Assembly: GCA_030549495.1 (NCBI GenBank)
Contig: JAUIRK010000855.1
Location: 1,219,501-1,283,500 of the forward strand
Source of the DNA: Nectonema munidae
Lineage: Eukaryota; Nematomorpha; Nectonematoida; Nectonematidae
DNA length: 64,000 bases
Direction of reading: 5' to 3'
The notes under the pieces were generated by a model. That model had not been told where the DNA came from and searched no databases. It saw only the letters and a list, made by a program, of their open reading frames with translations. Within the stretch, counting starts at the first letter, position 1. Each line of letters opens with the position of its first letter. This document shows positions 46,501-59,200 of the stretch, one piece after another. The translations under genes were made by a program, and so were the position numbers.

Positions 46501-48165
46501 TGTTGCTTGTCAACACCACGTACTAGATCTTGTTTAGAGACACATTATGGACTTTAATTTAGGTGGGTCAACCAGAAGCCCTATGATTTTGTAAATGAAG
46601 TCGTTAACAATTATAAATTTTGAAAGCTAATTATGTGTTCGATACTGATTGTTTCTTGTGCGAGAACCATGGTTGGAGAGATGATTTTAGGTTTTTGTTT
46701 GATCTTGGTCAGGCCTTTAGGTTTTACAAGCAAACAAACAAATGGCCTAAAATAGAATGGAGAAATCTGCCACCTCTCCACAATGCTAGGTGGAATTCCA
46801 GAGCTTCTTATGCATTGATTGCCTTTTTTTGATTCCCAACTTAAGAAATCAACTGGAAAAAATTTGTAATTTCATATCCAAAGACCGGTCTCAGTTTTGG
46901 CTTCATAACCAAATGTATGATGAAACGACATATCAAAGCCTGCGAAACGTGATTCTTGCACAAAAATTCCTGAAAGCGATATCAACATTCGATAAATTTT
47001 TTAGTTCTGAAAGTTCCAAAATAAACACACCTAGAACAAACATCATAGCAGAAAGAGGTGTGAAAAAAATGCAAGAAATTGTCAAAAATTCCCGATCAAA
47101 AAAACATTTAAGCCGCAAGTTTCTTGCTACTAATCATTTTTAATATCTTTTTACAGTTTTTATCTTACTTCTATAAATAAATGATATTTTTGTGGCAATA
47201 TTTAAATTTTTTGTTAAGTAAATCATATAATTTTGAGTTTCTAATCATTGCGCGCGAGGTTTTTTAGATTGTTCAATGTAAAATTGGTATTTTTGAGCTT
47301 TACAATATTATTCATTGAAAAATGATATAGGATTAAAAAGTTATACCCCTAATGCCCATATAAACAACATCTTGTACAAAAAAAATCGAAAAATGGGGCA
47401 AAAGTTTATATCTATTATAATTAATATATATAGAAGTTGCTACCTTTCAAGAAATTATATAGATAATAGGAGGAACTTTAAAAACAACAATTTTCTTACC
47501 CTCTATTTTGGAATTTCGAGAAAAAATTATTTCAAAAATCTCATTTTCATCTTTAAAATCTTAATTTTTCAAAAAAACGTTTTGTAAAATGAAGTCATTT
47601 GATAAACTGTGATCAATAAGTAAGTAAAGCTTGGGATACATTTTAATTCTTTCTTTGACTTTGATATTGTGATCGTTCATAAGTTTTTGCGTCTCTAACA
47701 TCGAACTTTTATTTGAAAAGCTCATTTTGATGGATTTTTCTCTTTCTTTTATAAAATTGTCAGGAAGATTTATTCAAACAGCTTTTAGCCTTTTCAATGT
47801 CATTTTTTCAGGAATCATTATCAGACTTTATGTATAGGGATTTTTTACTTAATGCATTAGCATAAGTTGTAACTTGAGTAACCATATTTTGATTAGAGGT
47901 AACATTATTTTTAGAAGAAGGGCTACTTTTGAAACCTTCATTTAAACTGTCTACCTTTTGACTTTTATGATTTCTATTTTAGTATTGAGTGAGGTGAAAT
48001 TATTCTTTTCTATTGAAGTATTGGAACAATTATTTTCGCCAGATTTATTGACAAAGTATAACAAAGTCCGACAAACATTTTCTTTAGAAGCCTCGCTTGA
48101 TAATAAAGACTTTATACCTCTCCTTTGAGCAATTTCTATGATTTTTTGCATATTTTCGTCCATGA
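43550..48165 (-). mobile_element. CR1/Jockey-type LINE 5' part (ORF1 and endonuclease), split by a hAT
   Basis: Minus-strand order: ORF1 start at 48163 (MDENMQKIIEIAQRRG), a TYANALSKKS stretch near 47860, a zinc knuckle (CCLYGHTKKFC) rejoined across the hAT at 45066-47351, then CKFCAENHNSNDC and CFNC. The endonuclease follows at 44760-44110 (LNVFSLNCPSLSAKLDLLD, VVALQETWV, HNAYRRPSLLSEN, FISDHYPILLSL). The RT-preceding linker (RRNPWITDEVLQLIKERYR) is near 43985-43930 and ESFWRKLNSFLHLKK near 43770. It is 3'-truncated at the MITE beginning at 43539. Together with the RT part at 39005-40325 it may represent one family. Several frame breaks. Confidence 0.75.
45066..47351 (+). mobile_element. hAT-like DNA transposon with 8-bp target duplication
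   Basis: Perfect 8-bp direct repeats ATGCCCAT (45058-45065 and 47352-47359) flank a 2286-bp element with terminal inverted repeats TAGGGATATAACTTTTT and TAGGGGTATAACTTTTT. The main open frame 45676-46557 encodes TKTDGTWLSSEDKKLYDTQI...RVGYGTRK and MIICDSTAVNTGKENGVVV. Further frames continue with FYKQTNKWPKIEWRNLPPLH and RWNSRASYALIAF to 47143. This is a transposase type I know from other invertebrates as 'D.TAVNTG' proteins; the 8-bp duplication argues for hAT. It has a few stops or frameshifts and so is probably recently inactive. It is inserted in the zinc knuckle of a minus-strand LINE. Confidence 0.85.
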
Positions 48166-48239
48166 TAGTTTAACAATATATTTTCAATAAGAACTTTAAT
48201 AAGGAATGAAAAAATCTTCCATTTTGAGTTTAGTAACGA

Positions 48240-49480
48240 TCAAGTAAAGGAAAAAAACAAAACGTGTGAACTAAGAGGCTCAATGTCCACTATCAAACGA
48301 TCCAACCAAGATTGCATGCTTCAATTGCAAACTACCACACCACGCAGCATCTAAAACATGCATTTTTTTTACAAAAACAAAACTCCATTTTAGCGCAAAA
48401 CAATAAGGCTCTATTGGCAAAAATATTTTCTGGACAGCTTTTCTAAAACACTACAATTAAAAATAGCTAATACTGAAATAAAAACTAACGTTAGAACTAT
48501 AGAAATCAGCCATATATTTCAACAAAACAGTTTTAACTTCCATTCTCACTTCTACGCAAAACAACCCATTCCCGAAAGGCAAAAACGCTTACTTCCGCAA
48601 CTTCCACCTGTACAACCTAAAACCAACTCAAAGATTCATCAAAACTTATAAAAAAAACTGAACACAAAAGATAATCTTCAACATCACTTCCAACTTAAGA
48701 ACACCTTCATAAAGGAAATCAGTAATGCTGAAAACAAGATTGGAGAAATTTCAAGAGACAAACTCCCAACCCCTCTAACACTATTCAGAAAATCACGAAT
48801 AAAAAATGTTCATCTTCCTTATCTCTTCATCTACTTCCAACCAACAATACTGATACAACTTACCTGAATCCGTATTTCTTACTTCACTTTTTGCATCTGT
48901 TTCGCTATTCCATCATATGGTTGAAAACTCTATCAAATCTGCTTCGAAAACTATCTAGTTGATTTCATTTAAAAATCGCAAACTTCCCATATTCACATTT
49001 CCTACCCCTATTTTATTCATCCATCTTCAGATTAACAAACTGTACACTACTAGAATGGCAATTTACTAACATAACCTCACCTCCCATATCTGGCTGGCTT
49101 TCATCACATCGTCCGTGTATTGATTACTTTTTCACATTCAATCTACACTCCAACACTTTTTGCCGTCATCACATTGAAACACCTATACACATTCTCCTTC
49201 ACTGTTCTATATTTCATTCTCAACGATGCCAACTCCTTTATGGAAGATATTCCATCTTCTCTACAAGATCTGTTACAACACCCAATACTCTCATCAAACA
49301 TCTCTTTTTTCTCATAATAACAATCGAGCCAATACTCTCCACAATTGCACACTCAACCCTCCTCCACACATTTAATTACAATAATCCAGTATCATTTTTA
49401 TTAATATATCCTACAAAACAACTGTTTTGTACAAACATGGAAACCTCCTAAGTTTTTCTTTTCTATTTCAGAAAGGACCC
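48240..49480 (+). mobile_element. Fragments of an RNase H-type LINE (second copy)
   Basis: C-rich on the plus strand like 38690-41880. It begins with an ORF1-type zinc knuckle (ACFNCKLPHHAASKTC at about 48316-48360). Near 49095-49125 it shows GWLSSHRPCIDYFFTF, the counterpart of WLSGHCPCKAYLF in the first copy, followed by CRHHIETPIHILLHC, the C-terminal CCHC typical after RNase H in R1-like LINEs. The middle is deleted and the frames are broken. Confidence 0.55.
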
Positions 49481-50173
49481 AGAACAGCAAAATTCACACT
49501 TTGAAGAAGACAAGGAATTTATATTAATTAAATAAAATTATTTTTTAACGACAAGAATAATCAGAAGATTTGAACTAAAAAGTCCTTAAAATTCGACTTT
49601 GATTGTTAATGAGTTAATTAATTTTCTCTGTATTTTTTGAATAGCCACTGGGCTGGTCGTATGTCAATTTTTGATACAATGCTTCATCTTTTGTTTTCCA
49701 GGTCTCAAATAAACGCATATACAACGAAAGTTTTGTTCATTTCAGCTTCTCATCTATCTTGAATGATAGCGTGAATTTACCACCGTTCATCATCTGAAAG
49801 AAACACTTACTAGCACGATAGTAAGGGTTTAACTTAGTCATCAAGATTGGATTTTGGAAAAGGAGTTCTCTTTGAAAATAGCGTTAGTTAAACTTTGCCT
49901 GATAGAAGCTGCTCGTTTTGTCATTGACCAGAAGTGTGTCTACAAGCTTAATCAGATAGATAGAGATCAAACTTCAAGTGAGGGAGAAAATCAAAGTCTT
50001 TCGCTTCTCTGCTCACCAACTTGATGCATCCATATAGTTTATACTCGGTTCATCTATAAAAATCAGATACACTAGAAGTCTCTTTTTTAGAATACTTATT
50101 ACAACTAAAAAACGAAACATATCAGCCAAACTTTTTTTAGGCGGAGAAGCTTTTTTGGGCAAAGTTGGTCGGT
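49481..50173. other. AT-rich spacer, no gene seen
   Basis: A very diverged family-B-like stretch may lie at 49544-49613. Near 50130-50181 a short open stretch after TTTTTTTAG abuts the hAT insertion, but I cannot support an exon. Confidence 0.4.
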
Positions 50174-50181
50174 GTCTAGAC

Positions 50182-52696
50182 CAGGGGTTCTTAAAGTGTG
50201 GGTCATGACCGCTTCTGGGGTCATGAAGCTTTTTTGGAGGGTCATGAAGGGTCTAACTCTCACACATCGGTTTCGAGTCAAGACGCCCGAAAACCAAAAC
50301 GCCGAAAATCATATATTCGGTTGTGCTAGTTTTTCGGGCGTGTTGACCTGATACCCACATATACTATGATGAAAAACACATTTTTCCATTTTTTAATGCA
50401 ATATTGTACTTTTCAATATTTTCAATAGTAGAGTACTTTTCAATGGGGTCATTATTGTGAATAAATAAGAGGTAATCAGCAGAGAATGGTGGGTACCCCG
50501 GAAATGCGCTTTCCCCGCGGGGAGACTTACTCTCCGTTCCTCTCAGAACAAAGTTTCCTCAAAATCTGCGTAATAATTTTTTCAAATTAGTAAACTATTT
50601 ATTTATTTATAAATATATTCACCTTGAACTTCATTTGGTGTTCATTATGTCAGGGACGTGCAGAGGGGATGGCGGCGCTTGAGCTGCCCGAGCAGTTTCT
50701 CATTGTGTTTTGCGCTCTTCTTTCTCTTCATATGCGTTATGAACAAAAATGAAAAAATTAATCAAACATGTCACGTATTTGCTTTGAACCGATTCTCTTA
50801 CTCCTTATCTTATGTATGCGTACGATAAGCATACACCAAAGATCTTTGTCTCTACTATCCTATTAGCGGAATGTTTTCAAAGGCTTAGTTGACATGATTA
50901 AACAAATCGGAATGATTTGAGTTTTTTGAACTTGTGATTTTAAAAAATTTTACGTCAGACATATGAAAATTATTTATGAGTGTCATCTTTGCATCCAAAC
51001 ACTACTCGGGCTTTTCTGCTTTTGATTTTGTAAGATATATCGTCTTCATTGACCGGCGCTTTACTTTTAAATTTTTGCTGTTTTTTAATTTTATCAAATG
51101 AAGTGCTTATTTTCAAAATTCATTTTTGGCTTAAAATCTGGTAATCACATTCTTCTAAATTTTATATTTTAATTTAATATAAGATTGTTTTTTATTTTTG
51201 TTTTCTCTCAAAATGTCTTTCCAAATGTCCAAAAAACGCACATATAAAGAAAATTTTCTAAGTTTTGGCTTTTCAGTCATATTGAACAATGGCATAGAGA
51301 TGCGACAGTGCGCTATCTGCAACAAAACACTTGCTAACGAAAGTATGAAGCCTTTCAAGCTAAAGGAGCACCTCACTAAGGTTCATTCGGAACAGACCAG
51401 CAAAGACCTACCATACTTTAAAATCAAGGAAGACCAACTCAAACGGTCCAGAATAGATAATAAAACAGGGGTTCGTTTTCAACCCAGCAATGTTGTCAAA
51501 GCATCCTACAAAATTTGCCTTCTCATTGCAAAACAAAAAAGTCACACACAATAGAAGAGAAGCTCATTAAACCTGGCATGTCACAGGCTTCAAGTCTTAT
51601 TCTTGATCAAAATTGCGTTAAAAAACGTAATCAAATAAGTCTCTCAAACAGCACGGTCAAATAACGTATCAATGATATGTCCCAAGATATAGAATCTCAA
51701 GTGACAGAAAAAAACAGAATCTCTCCATTTTTTGCCATCCGATTGATGAAACAACAGACGTCGCAAATCTTCCTCAACTTTTGGTTTATGCTCGATTTAT
51801 TTTCCAAAATCAAATTAAGGAAGACTTTTTTTTCTGCAGTCCACTTAAAACAGCAACAAAGACGTCATGAACTTGGTGTCTAACTTTTTTGAAGAAAAAC
51901 TTTCATGGGCAAATTTGATTGGAGTTTGTACGGTTGGAGCACCCACCCAGTATGTTAGGCTCTAAGTCAGGATTTATGGCCCTGGTGAAAGGTAAGATTC
52001 CTGAAGTTATAACGACTCACACTGCCTGATTCACCGCGTATTCCTTTTTCACACATCTGTACGCTGGTCGTCAAAGGGGAATGTTCTCGCTCGTGTCTAT
52101 GAACTTTTAAATGAATTGTTAAATAGCATTCAAGGGCCATTCAAATTTAATCTTGCTTACGTGGCACATGTCTTTGAAGCTTTGAACAGACTTAAACTTG
52201 CAACTGCAGGGTCCGGATACAACCATCATAATGCATCATACCGATGCTGTTAAAGCTTTTCTTGCCAAGTTAGCGCTTTGGGAGAGAAAAATCCAAAAAG
52301 GTAATGTAGCTTCCTTTTTGCGGTTAAACGAAATCATCGGAGAAAAACGTCTTTCGTGTGATAAATCAAACATTATGGTCATTTTTATCTACTTACAATA
52401 AGGAGAATTGAAAAAAAAGCTTTACCGCAGACTTTTTTCCAAAACACATTTTAACAGAGGACATTAATACTTAAATCTAAGACATTTTACTAGCAACTTT
52501 TTAATAAACATAAATAAAATGAAACGAAGGTTTTTTTTTCCTTTTTACACTTTGAAAATTTATGCAATATTTTTTGAAATATATCTATATATTTATTATG
52601 TAAAAAATGTTTTTTCAAAAATTTAATAATGAAGAGTTATAGAGTGTCTAGTACTGCTACAAGGGGTCATGAAATAAAAAAGTTTGAGAAACACTG
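50182..52696 (+). mobile_element. ZBED-type hAT transposon, decayed, ends preserved
   Basis: Ends CAGGGGTTCTTAAAGTGTGG and (inverted) CAGTGTTTCTCAAACTTTTT, with diverged 8-bp target copies GTCTAGAC (50174-50181) and GTCTGAAC (52697-52704). An open frame at 51198-51554 encodes a BED finger region (FLSFGFSVILNNG, QCAICNKTLANESMKPFKLK, HLTKVHSE), typical of ZBED5/ZMYM6-like hAT proteins. Transposase pieces follow in broken frames (SWANLIGVCT near 51910, then GSKSGFMALVKG near 51960-51990). It is old, judging by its divergence and many breaks. Confidence 0.85.
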
Positions 52697-52719
52697 GTCT
52701 GAACGCATTGTACATTATA

Positions 52720-53490
52720 CACGTAAGAAGCTCCAATAATACTTGCCTCAAAATCACTGTTCGTGAATTTCGTGAAGAAGAACCAGGATGCCATTGCCAC
52801 CCACGATGTGATTCGCCGTGAGGCTCTTTTTTCCAAGCCACAAAATGTTTCCTTCAAAGTTACCTTGGAAATTTTGATCAACATCATTCCTATTTTGCAA
52901 GTTGTCTTAAAACTAGGGGTGTAAAGAAAACCAAATTTTGTCAGATTCTTGTTTTTTACAATTACCGATTCGATGCCTATGTTAATGTAGTTTTGCAAAT
53001 GTTAATAATATAGCTAACTTTAAAAAGCGTAAACAGCCCATAAATGGGAAACCTAATCATGTTGTGTGTGATATACCTCCTTGTACTGCCTTTCTTTCCG
53101 TGAACCTAATTTCCCAACGGCTTGAGGATATGTTGATGAGGATAGAAGTATGTTTACAATAATAAAAAAAGACTAAATCATTATACTTATCGTTTTTCTT
53201 CGACTTCTGGAGCAAGAGGTTTTCTATCTCCAACTTAGTGATTTAACAGAATACTTTTGTTAAGAAAATTGTTAGATCGCATAACGTGTAACTCTTACAC
53301 CCATGCATGTATATATTATTTCTGGCCCCGAAAGACATTACTGACTCTCTTATCGCGCTGTCTAAGGACTTGAATTCTATCTTTGGACTCATCGACATTT
53401 CAAGGTGTTTTGAATGCCTTGTCTTATTGCACGACTCCAGTTATTTTGTATGTGAGATTATTTTCTATTTTCTCCATTCAATGGTTTTAT
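52720..53490. other. GC-richer blocks with open frames on both strands; possible exons
   Basis: 52741-52920, 53037-53150 and 53307-53480 are visibly less AT-rich than their surroundings. Plus-strand frames read NFVKKNQDAIATHDVIRREA, GKPNHVVCDIPPCTAFLSV and PKDITDSLIALSKDLNSIFG. The second of these lies between AACAG and a GTATGT donor. Minus-strand frames are open as well (for example KRASRRITSWVAMASWFFF). I do not recognise a family on either strand and cannot decide the strand. Confidence 0.3.
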
Positions 53491-54368
53491 GATAGTTAGC
53501 AACTGATGTATTTGTTTCTACATTCATTCTTTCTGATCGTTCATTTTAGGCCATATCTGACTAAAAAAGTATCAGTGCATGTGATTTTCAGCTAAGAGAT
53601 TTGCATCTCTTAATCAATGTCTTACAAAAAGTAAGAGAAATCGAAAAGGAAAAAAACCTCCTGATGGTGGGAATAAAGAGATAAAGAGTCTGAGAGTTTC
53701 TAGATAGGAGTTATGAAATGTAGTAATCTAACACAAAAATTTTCCCCACTTCGTAGTAGCTTGAAGTAGGAGAGTGTAATTGAAGATCAATTTTGAAAGA
53801 CAGCTGGAACATGAAATCATTGAGCATGATTGTAATAAAATTGGAATATCAAATGAAAGTTTATTTAAAGAAAATGTTAGCAATCTAATATTTCTTACTA
53901 TAAACATAAAGTTAAAGATATTATATCATTTTTAACTTTTGAATCTGAAGGAAAGTGCATCAATGCCTACAATATACCAGATATAAACGTTGATCGAATC
54001 TCCATAAATTATTCCAATGCCAGGAATGCAAGTAGATAGACTTAATGGCGCTTATTTCACGTGTAAGTTAATAGCAATTAAAATGGTATTATGATACATG
54101 CTATTATGTACCTCTTATAATAATTGTTGACATTTTAGCCTGATGAGAAGTAAATCAAATAACTCTTACCAAATTTCAAAGATTTAAATAGATGGATGCG
54201 AATTTCACTAAGTTAATCCTTAACTAGCCTACTTTTCAAGCAGTTTTCAAAATGTTTGACCAGCTGAAGTGAATTTTTATGATGGCTGAAGAAAAACTCA
54301 ACAATCATTCTCCTTAATGCTTCAATATTTCAAAAACATGGGAATATACATTCTTTGATTCCTGCTAC

Positions 54369-54548
54369 CTTTTTAAGTTTAGAAACATCTCCCTCTATTC
54401 TTCTTTGTTTGATGGATAAGGCGAAGTCGGTGCTCATATTCAAATAGGAGAGGTATAAACCAAAAAAGGTAACAAGTAAAGAAATCTTTATTGGGTAATT
54501 CGACTTTGTAGTGGTGATGAGGCTAATCAATATCTCGTCCTTTGCGGT
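54369..54548 (-). CDS. Candidate internal exon, membrane-segment protein, not recognised
   Basis: 180 bases (60 codons, phase 0 at both ends) between acceptor TCTTGATGTAG (54549-54550) and donor AAAAG/GTAGCA (54368). It encodes TAKDEILISLITTTKSNYP, a hydrophobic stretch KISLLVTFFGLYLSYLN and a basic KQRRIEGDVSKLKK. The single hydrophobic helix after a polar start faintly recalls TIMM29-like proteins, but that is from memory and weak. No neighbouring exon can be assigned with confidence, though the minus frames near 52.7-53.5 kb could belong to it. Confidence 0.3.
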
Positions 54549-54556
54549 CTACATCA

Positions 54557-56050
54557 AGACAAGCTAGATGCGTATTATATTGAAAGATGTTTATGATTAA
54601 TAAATTTGGATGTCACCAAATCTATTAAACTAAAATAACACTGTACAATTTCAAAAACAAAAAATAAGAAATTATGCTGAATTATTATAAGCCGTATAAA
54701 ATCTAGGGAAGTGTTTCCGCAACGGTTATAGCATTTATCCAAATCGTGTCACACATCTTACACGATAGCAAAAAAAAGTTTTATAGCTAATATAAAATTG
54801 TTTATCGTTTCATCTTATGGATCTGTATAAATGATAGAAAGAATCTCAAAAATATAATTTTACAACATATGTGGCTCATTTATCTCTTTTATCGATAGGT
54901 TTCTTAACAATAGCAATATATGTATCATATGTTATTCTATTCTGAAGAGCTATTTCATGTTTCAGAACCTCTTATACTACTCATCTTATTTATTGCTTAT
55001 CAAATTGGATTCACTGTTTGACGGCTCTTAGACCTTTTGTATCCCACATATTTTATAAATGTTGGTAACAAACATCGTGAAGTTGTGCTTGGAATAGATA
55101 ATGCTTTACAGCGTAAAAAATATCATTTTCATAGAGTCTCGATGATTGATTGCTAAAGGATAGAACAATTGGTGCCAATATGTTCAGTACTTCATTTTAA
55201 ATCACCTATCACAAACATCTTACTACTATATTTTATCTATGTGTATTGGGAAGATCATAGAACATTGGAGTTAAATAAGCATATAAATTTATTCTCAAAT
55301 CAGAGGCTATTTTCTTAATTGCTATAGTTAGGTTTTTAATGAGTTAACAATAAGTATATTGTTTCTTTTCTCTAAAGGTTTATTTTTCATATTATTAAAT
55401 TATATACTAAAAGAAATAATTAGCCATTAGGATATTTGGAGATAGATTTTTCAAGCCCATTGTTTGAAATTATAAAAGAGGTGAATGAAAAGACTAGATT
55501 TTTCTATATTTATCTTGATCCTATGTTAAGTGCATGGTTAAAGCGACATTTTTGGGAGGCATACTATAGACTTTAACCACCCACAGCAAAACAAATGACT
55601 ATGTACTAAAAATTCCCAGATGTTGCGGTTTTGTCGCCGCATTACAACAGAATTCCGGATGATTAGTAATAATCTCAGTTTTTTATTCACTAATCCTATA
55701 TGTAAACATAAGAAAATGAAAAAATCTTAGTTCTATCTTTTTAGTATAAAAACTCATCCTTTACTTTCAAACTATCTTTCTTATTAATTAATTTTGTAAG
55801 AAATTAAAATAATTAATTTTAACTTTTTAAAAAAAAAAACTTTTTTTTGTTCTTGACTTTTTTCAATATTTTTTGTCACGATTTGATAATAATGTAAAAA
55901 TTTGGCAACCCTGAATGCACCTAAAAAATAGGCTGAGAACCACGAGAAGCCAATGAAATAAACATTCTAAATCACAAATTACAAAAAAAATCGGTAAAAA
56001 ATTCATTATACAGCAAAATAGGAACATTTTTCATGTGAAAAGTGGTACAT
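54557..56050. other. AT-rich spacer, no gene seen
   Basis: Between the candidate exon and the 3' end of PSMB3. No repeats or exon-like blocks were recognised. Confidence 0.45.
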
Positions 56051-56268
56051 TTAATCCATCCTAGTTTTCAAGCGACGACAAACACTTTTGCCATCTTTTT
56101 GCACGACATGAACTTCGACTCCCCATCCGGAAAAAGCCTCTCTACCACACGCTGATAACACGCATTGAGAAATGATTTCAAAGAGTTGTTCAGAGTCACA
56201 ATTTGGCTTGTATAGGCACTCACACATCCCGTACAACGGTTCCTCTCCACATCCGGCAACAACGAAGT
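56051..56268 (-). CDS. PSMB3: PSMB3 exon 2
   Basis: Acceptor TTTACAG at 56269-56270, stop TAA at 56051-56053. The first two bases complete an Asp codon begun in exon 1. It encodes the C-terminal third of beta-3, with ISQCVLSACGREAFSGWG matching the family's 'ISQAMLNAVDRDAVSGMG'. Confidence 0.95.
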
Positions 56269-59200
56269 CTGTAAATGAAAAAAGTACTACTATAAAAATT
56301 GACAAGCCCAAGGGAGAAAAAAGAGATCCAAAGGCTAAAGCATGCATTAACGCATTAAGTACCATAGAAATCAGACGATATTTAAAAAAAACGCAGACGA
56401 TTTATATTCAAAGTCATTGAAAAAAGCAGACGAAAATGAAATTACTTATGTTCCCAAATGGGAGCATTGGGACTTAATGGGTTAAAATGTTTCTTTATAT
56501 ATATTTATTAATTATTTATGCCAGAAGTAGGCAAACTTTTCCAAGAAAGAGAAGCATTTAAAACTTTTGATAAATATTTTAAAGAAGAAAAAGAAAGAAA
56601 TTGTTTTTGGATAATATTAACCCATTTACGGCCAATGTTCCCATTTGGGAACATAAGTAATTTCATCTTCGTCTGCTTTTTTCAATGACTTTGAATATAA
56701 ATCGTCTGCGTTTTTTAGATATCGTCTGCTTTGCTTGGCCTTAAATGGGTTAAAATAAATTTTAAAATTACAAATTTTTTTCTGCATCAAAATTATAATT
56801 TTTAAGTTGAATTAATTTAAGCTACTAAAATTTTATTCAGAAGAACAAATAAAAAGAAAATCTTAAAAATAAAAAAAAGCTAAAAAGAAAGTTTTTTTTA
56901 AAAAAGTTTGCTTAAAGTTTTTTCCATTTTTTCGAGAAACATTCAAAATTTAAAAATTTTCAATCTAAAAATCATAAACGGCATCGCAATTGTACAAAAC
57001 TTTGGTATCATCGCCTCATCACTAATACTCACCCTTACGTAAAATTCTTTTGCATAACAAATGAATTTCAAGCTTGTTTTAGTTGAAAAAAATAAAATGA
57101 TACCGTTTTAATAATTTGTATAAATGGTATCTATGAGTATTGATATATTTTTCAAAATTGATGTATGCTTATTTCCGGGCCGCGCATGTGAAGGAAGCCA
57201 ACCCCCTCCCACCCAATTTTCTGAATTATATATATCTTTTTTATAGTATAGATTTGTTTGTCTTCTGAGTAGATTTTTGATATTACTTTTTTTAAAGGTT
57301 AAGTCTTAGAATGAATATTTAAAATCTTTTTTTTTCATTACTTTCTACTTCTTTGTTATAATAATAATAATGCACATTTGAACTTTATTTGATCAGAGGC
57401 AGTAATGTAGCCACATTTGGATAAGAGCCCATGCATTTTTAAGGGAGGCAAATATATTTTTATAGCACATAACTTTATAAGAACTCTACAATTTAAAGCT
57501 TAAAATGTTTATTCAGGTACGGTGGGGTGGGGGGCATAATATATATTTTTTAAAACTTTCTGAATGCGAAAGTAGGACAGTTTACTCTGATTATGCCTCT
57601 CTTAGTGCTTGTATACCCAGAAGACATGCCAGAAAAAACTTCAAAGTTGTGGATGTTTTAGCATCACAACATAGAAATGTTCAAACAATGGGAGAACATT
57701 CTAAGCCTGAAAGTTCACTTTGCTACAATAAATATAAGTCTGGGGGAGATGTTGCTAACAGAATGATCAAAAATTATAGATCATACAAGCCATGCCGACG
57801 AAGATGGCCTCTAGCAGCTTTCTGTAATTACTTGGACATCGATTGCTTAAACACATGGATTGTAGCCCCGTATCACTCACCCAACACTTTCTCCAACTTT
57901 TTTTTTATAAAAAAATTTCTTTCCTCCTGGCTGAAGAAAGCATGAAAGTAAGAGCAACAAAGCTTGAACTTCTTTTGCAAATCACTTTTTATTATCTTTT
58001 TACGGTTTCAAAGAAAGTTCCGATGAACTGTCAAGTTGCAAGAGAGGTGCTTGTTATAAATGTTTGAATAAAAGAAATAAAACATCAAAAAATTGCTCAA
58101 AGTGCCTTCGTTTCATCTGCAAAAGTCACTCTAAAATTGCTTGTTCTACATGCATATAAACACTGTATTTTTTAAAAAACCTTTTTCTAAAAGTTTTACT
58201 CTTTAGTTTTTGTAAAAAATAAATTGAAAATATTTAAAATCTTTGTTTTTTTTGCAAAAATACTTTGTTTTTTCAATAAAAATTAACGCCATCTACAGTT
58301 TTTTCATAAGTTTAAAAATTCACAAAATTTTTGAAATAATTTTTTTTTGGATTGAATGATCGATTGGTTTTAAAAATTTACGTTTAATTTATATAGTCTT
58401 CGTCAATGAATTTTTTTGTAAAATGGGATTAAAAATGTGTCGCGAAAAAATGCACAGAGTCCTTAGTGCGAGGGTTAATGTTTTAGTTTTTTTATCAAGA
58501 TTTCTTAGAATAGAAGAAAATAAAGAGAAATTTCTTGGCTTGCTACACGGTGTTTTATGGCCTTCAGGACATTTTTATTAATCAAAATCTTATTTGCATC
58601 AACAAATATGTTCGAAAAACAAGCAAACTTTTTCTTGTCAAAGAATGTAATTATCCTAGCTTCATTTCAAAAGCTGCCGTTTTTTATTACAATGGAAGGT
58701 TAAAGGAATTCATATATTCAAATATGTTCACAAAAAATGATAGAAATATACGAAAACGGACATCAGAAAATTCTACATGCATGTCTAGTGTGCCTTCCAG
58801 AAATTGCTGGATTTCTTTCCATAGTATCACTTGGAAAATTTTTCTTTGAAAAGCCACCTCACGTTTGAGTGCAGCAAGAGATTTTGAAATCTGAAAATAA
58901 ATATGAGTTGAAGCATTTGCTTTAATGAAATACACTGTTTTAATGACTTCATTGAAAACATTTTTCAACTCATTGGGTATGGTTTTATGGCTCGGCGCAC
59001 TGGGTACCAATTACATCTGGAGACATTTCCTTAGCCAGATTTCGACTTAATACCACGTGCGGTATTATCATGTTGTCAAATGTTTCTCTTGCAGTTGTTC
59101 TATTGCTGAGTTTCGCAAAATAAAAAATTGTCTATCAAGTTCTTGTCATATATACACATTGTACGTAAACGCAAAGCCGAGACAAGTTTGCAGCATCCAT

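Noticed and set aside
49544-49613. Possible family-B TTAA MITE
   Set aside because: It shares AACGACAAGAATAATCAGA and AATTCGACTTT-like words but is too short and diverged, with no clear termini.
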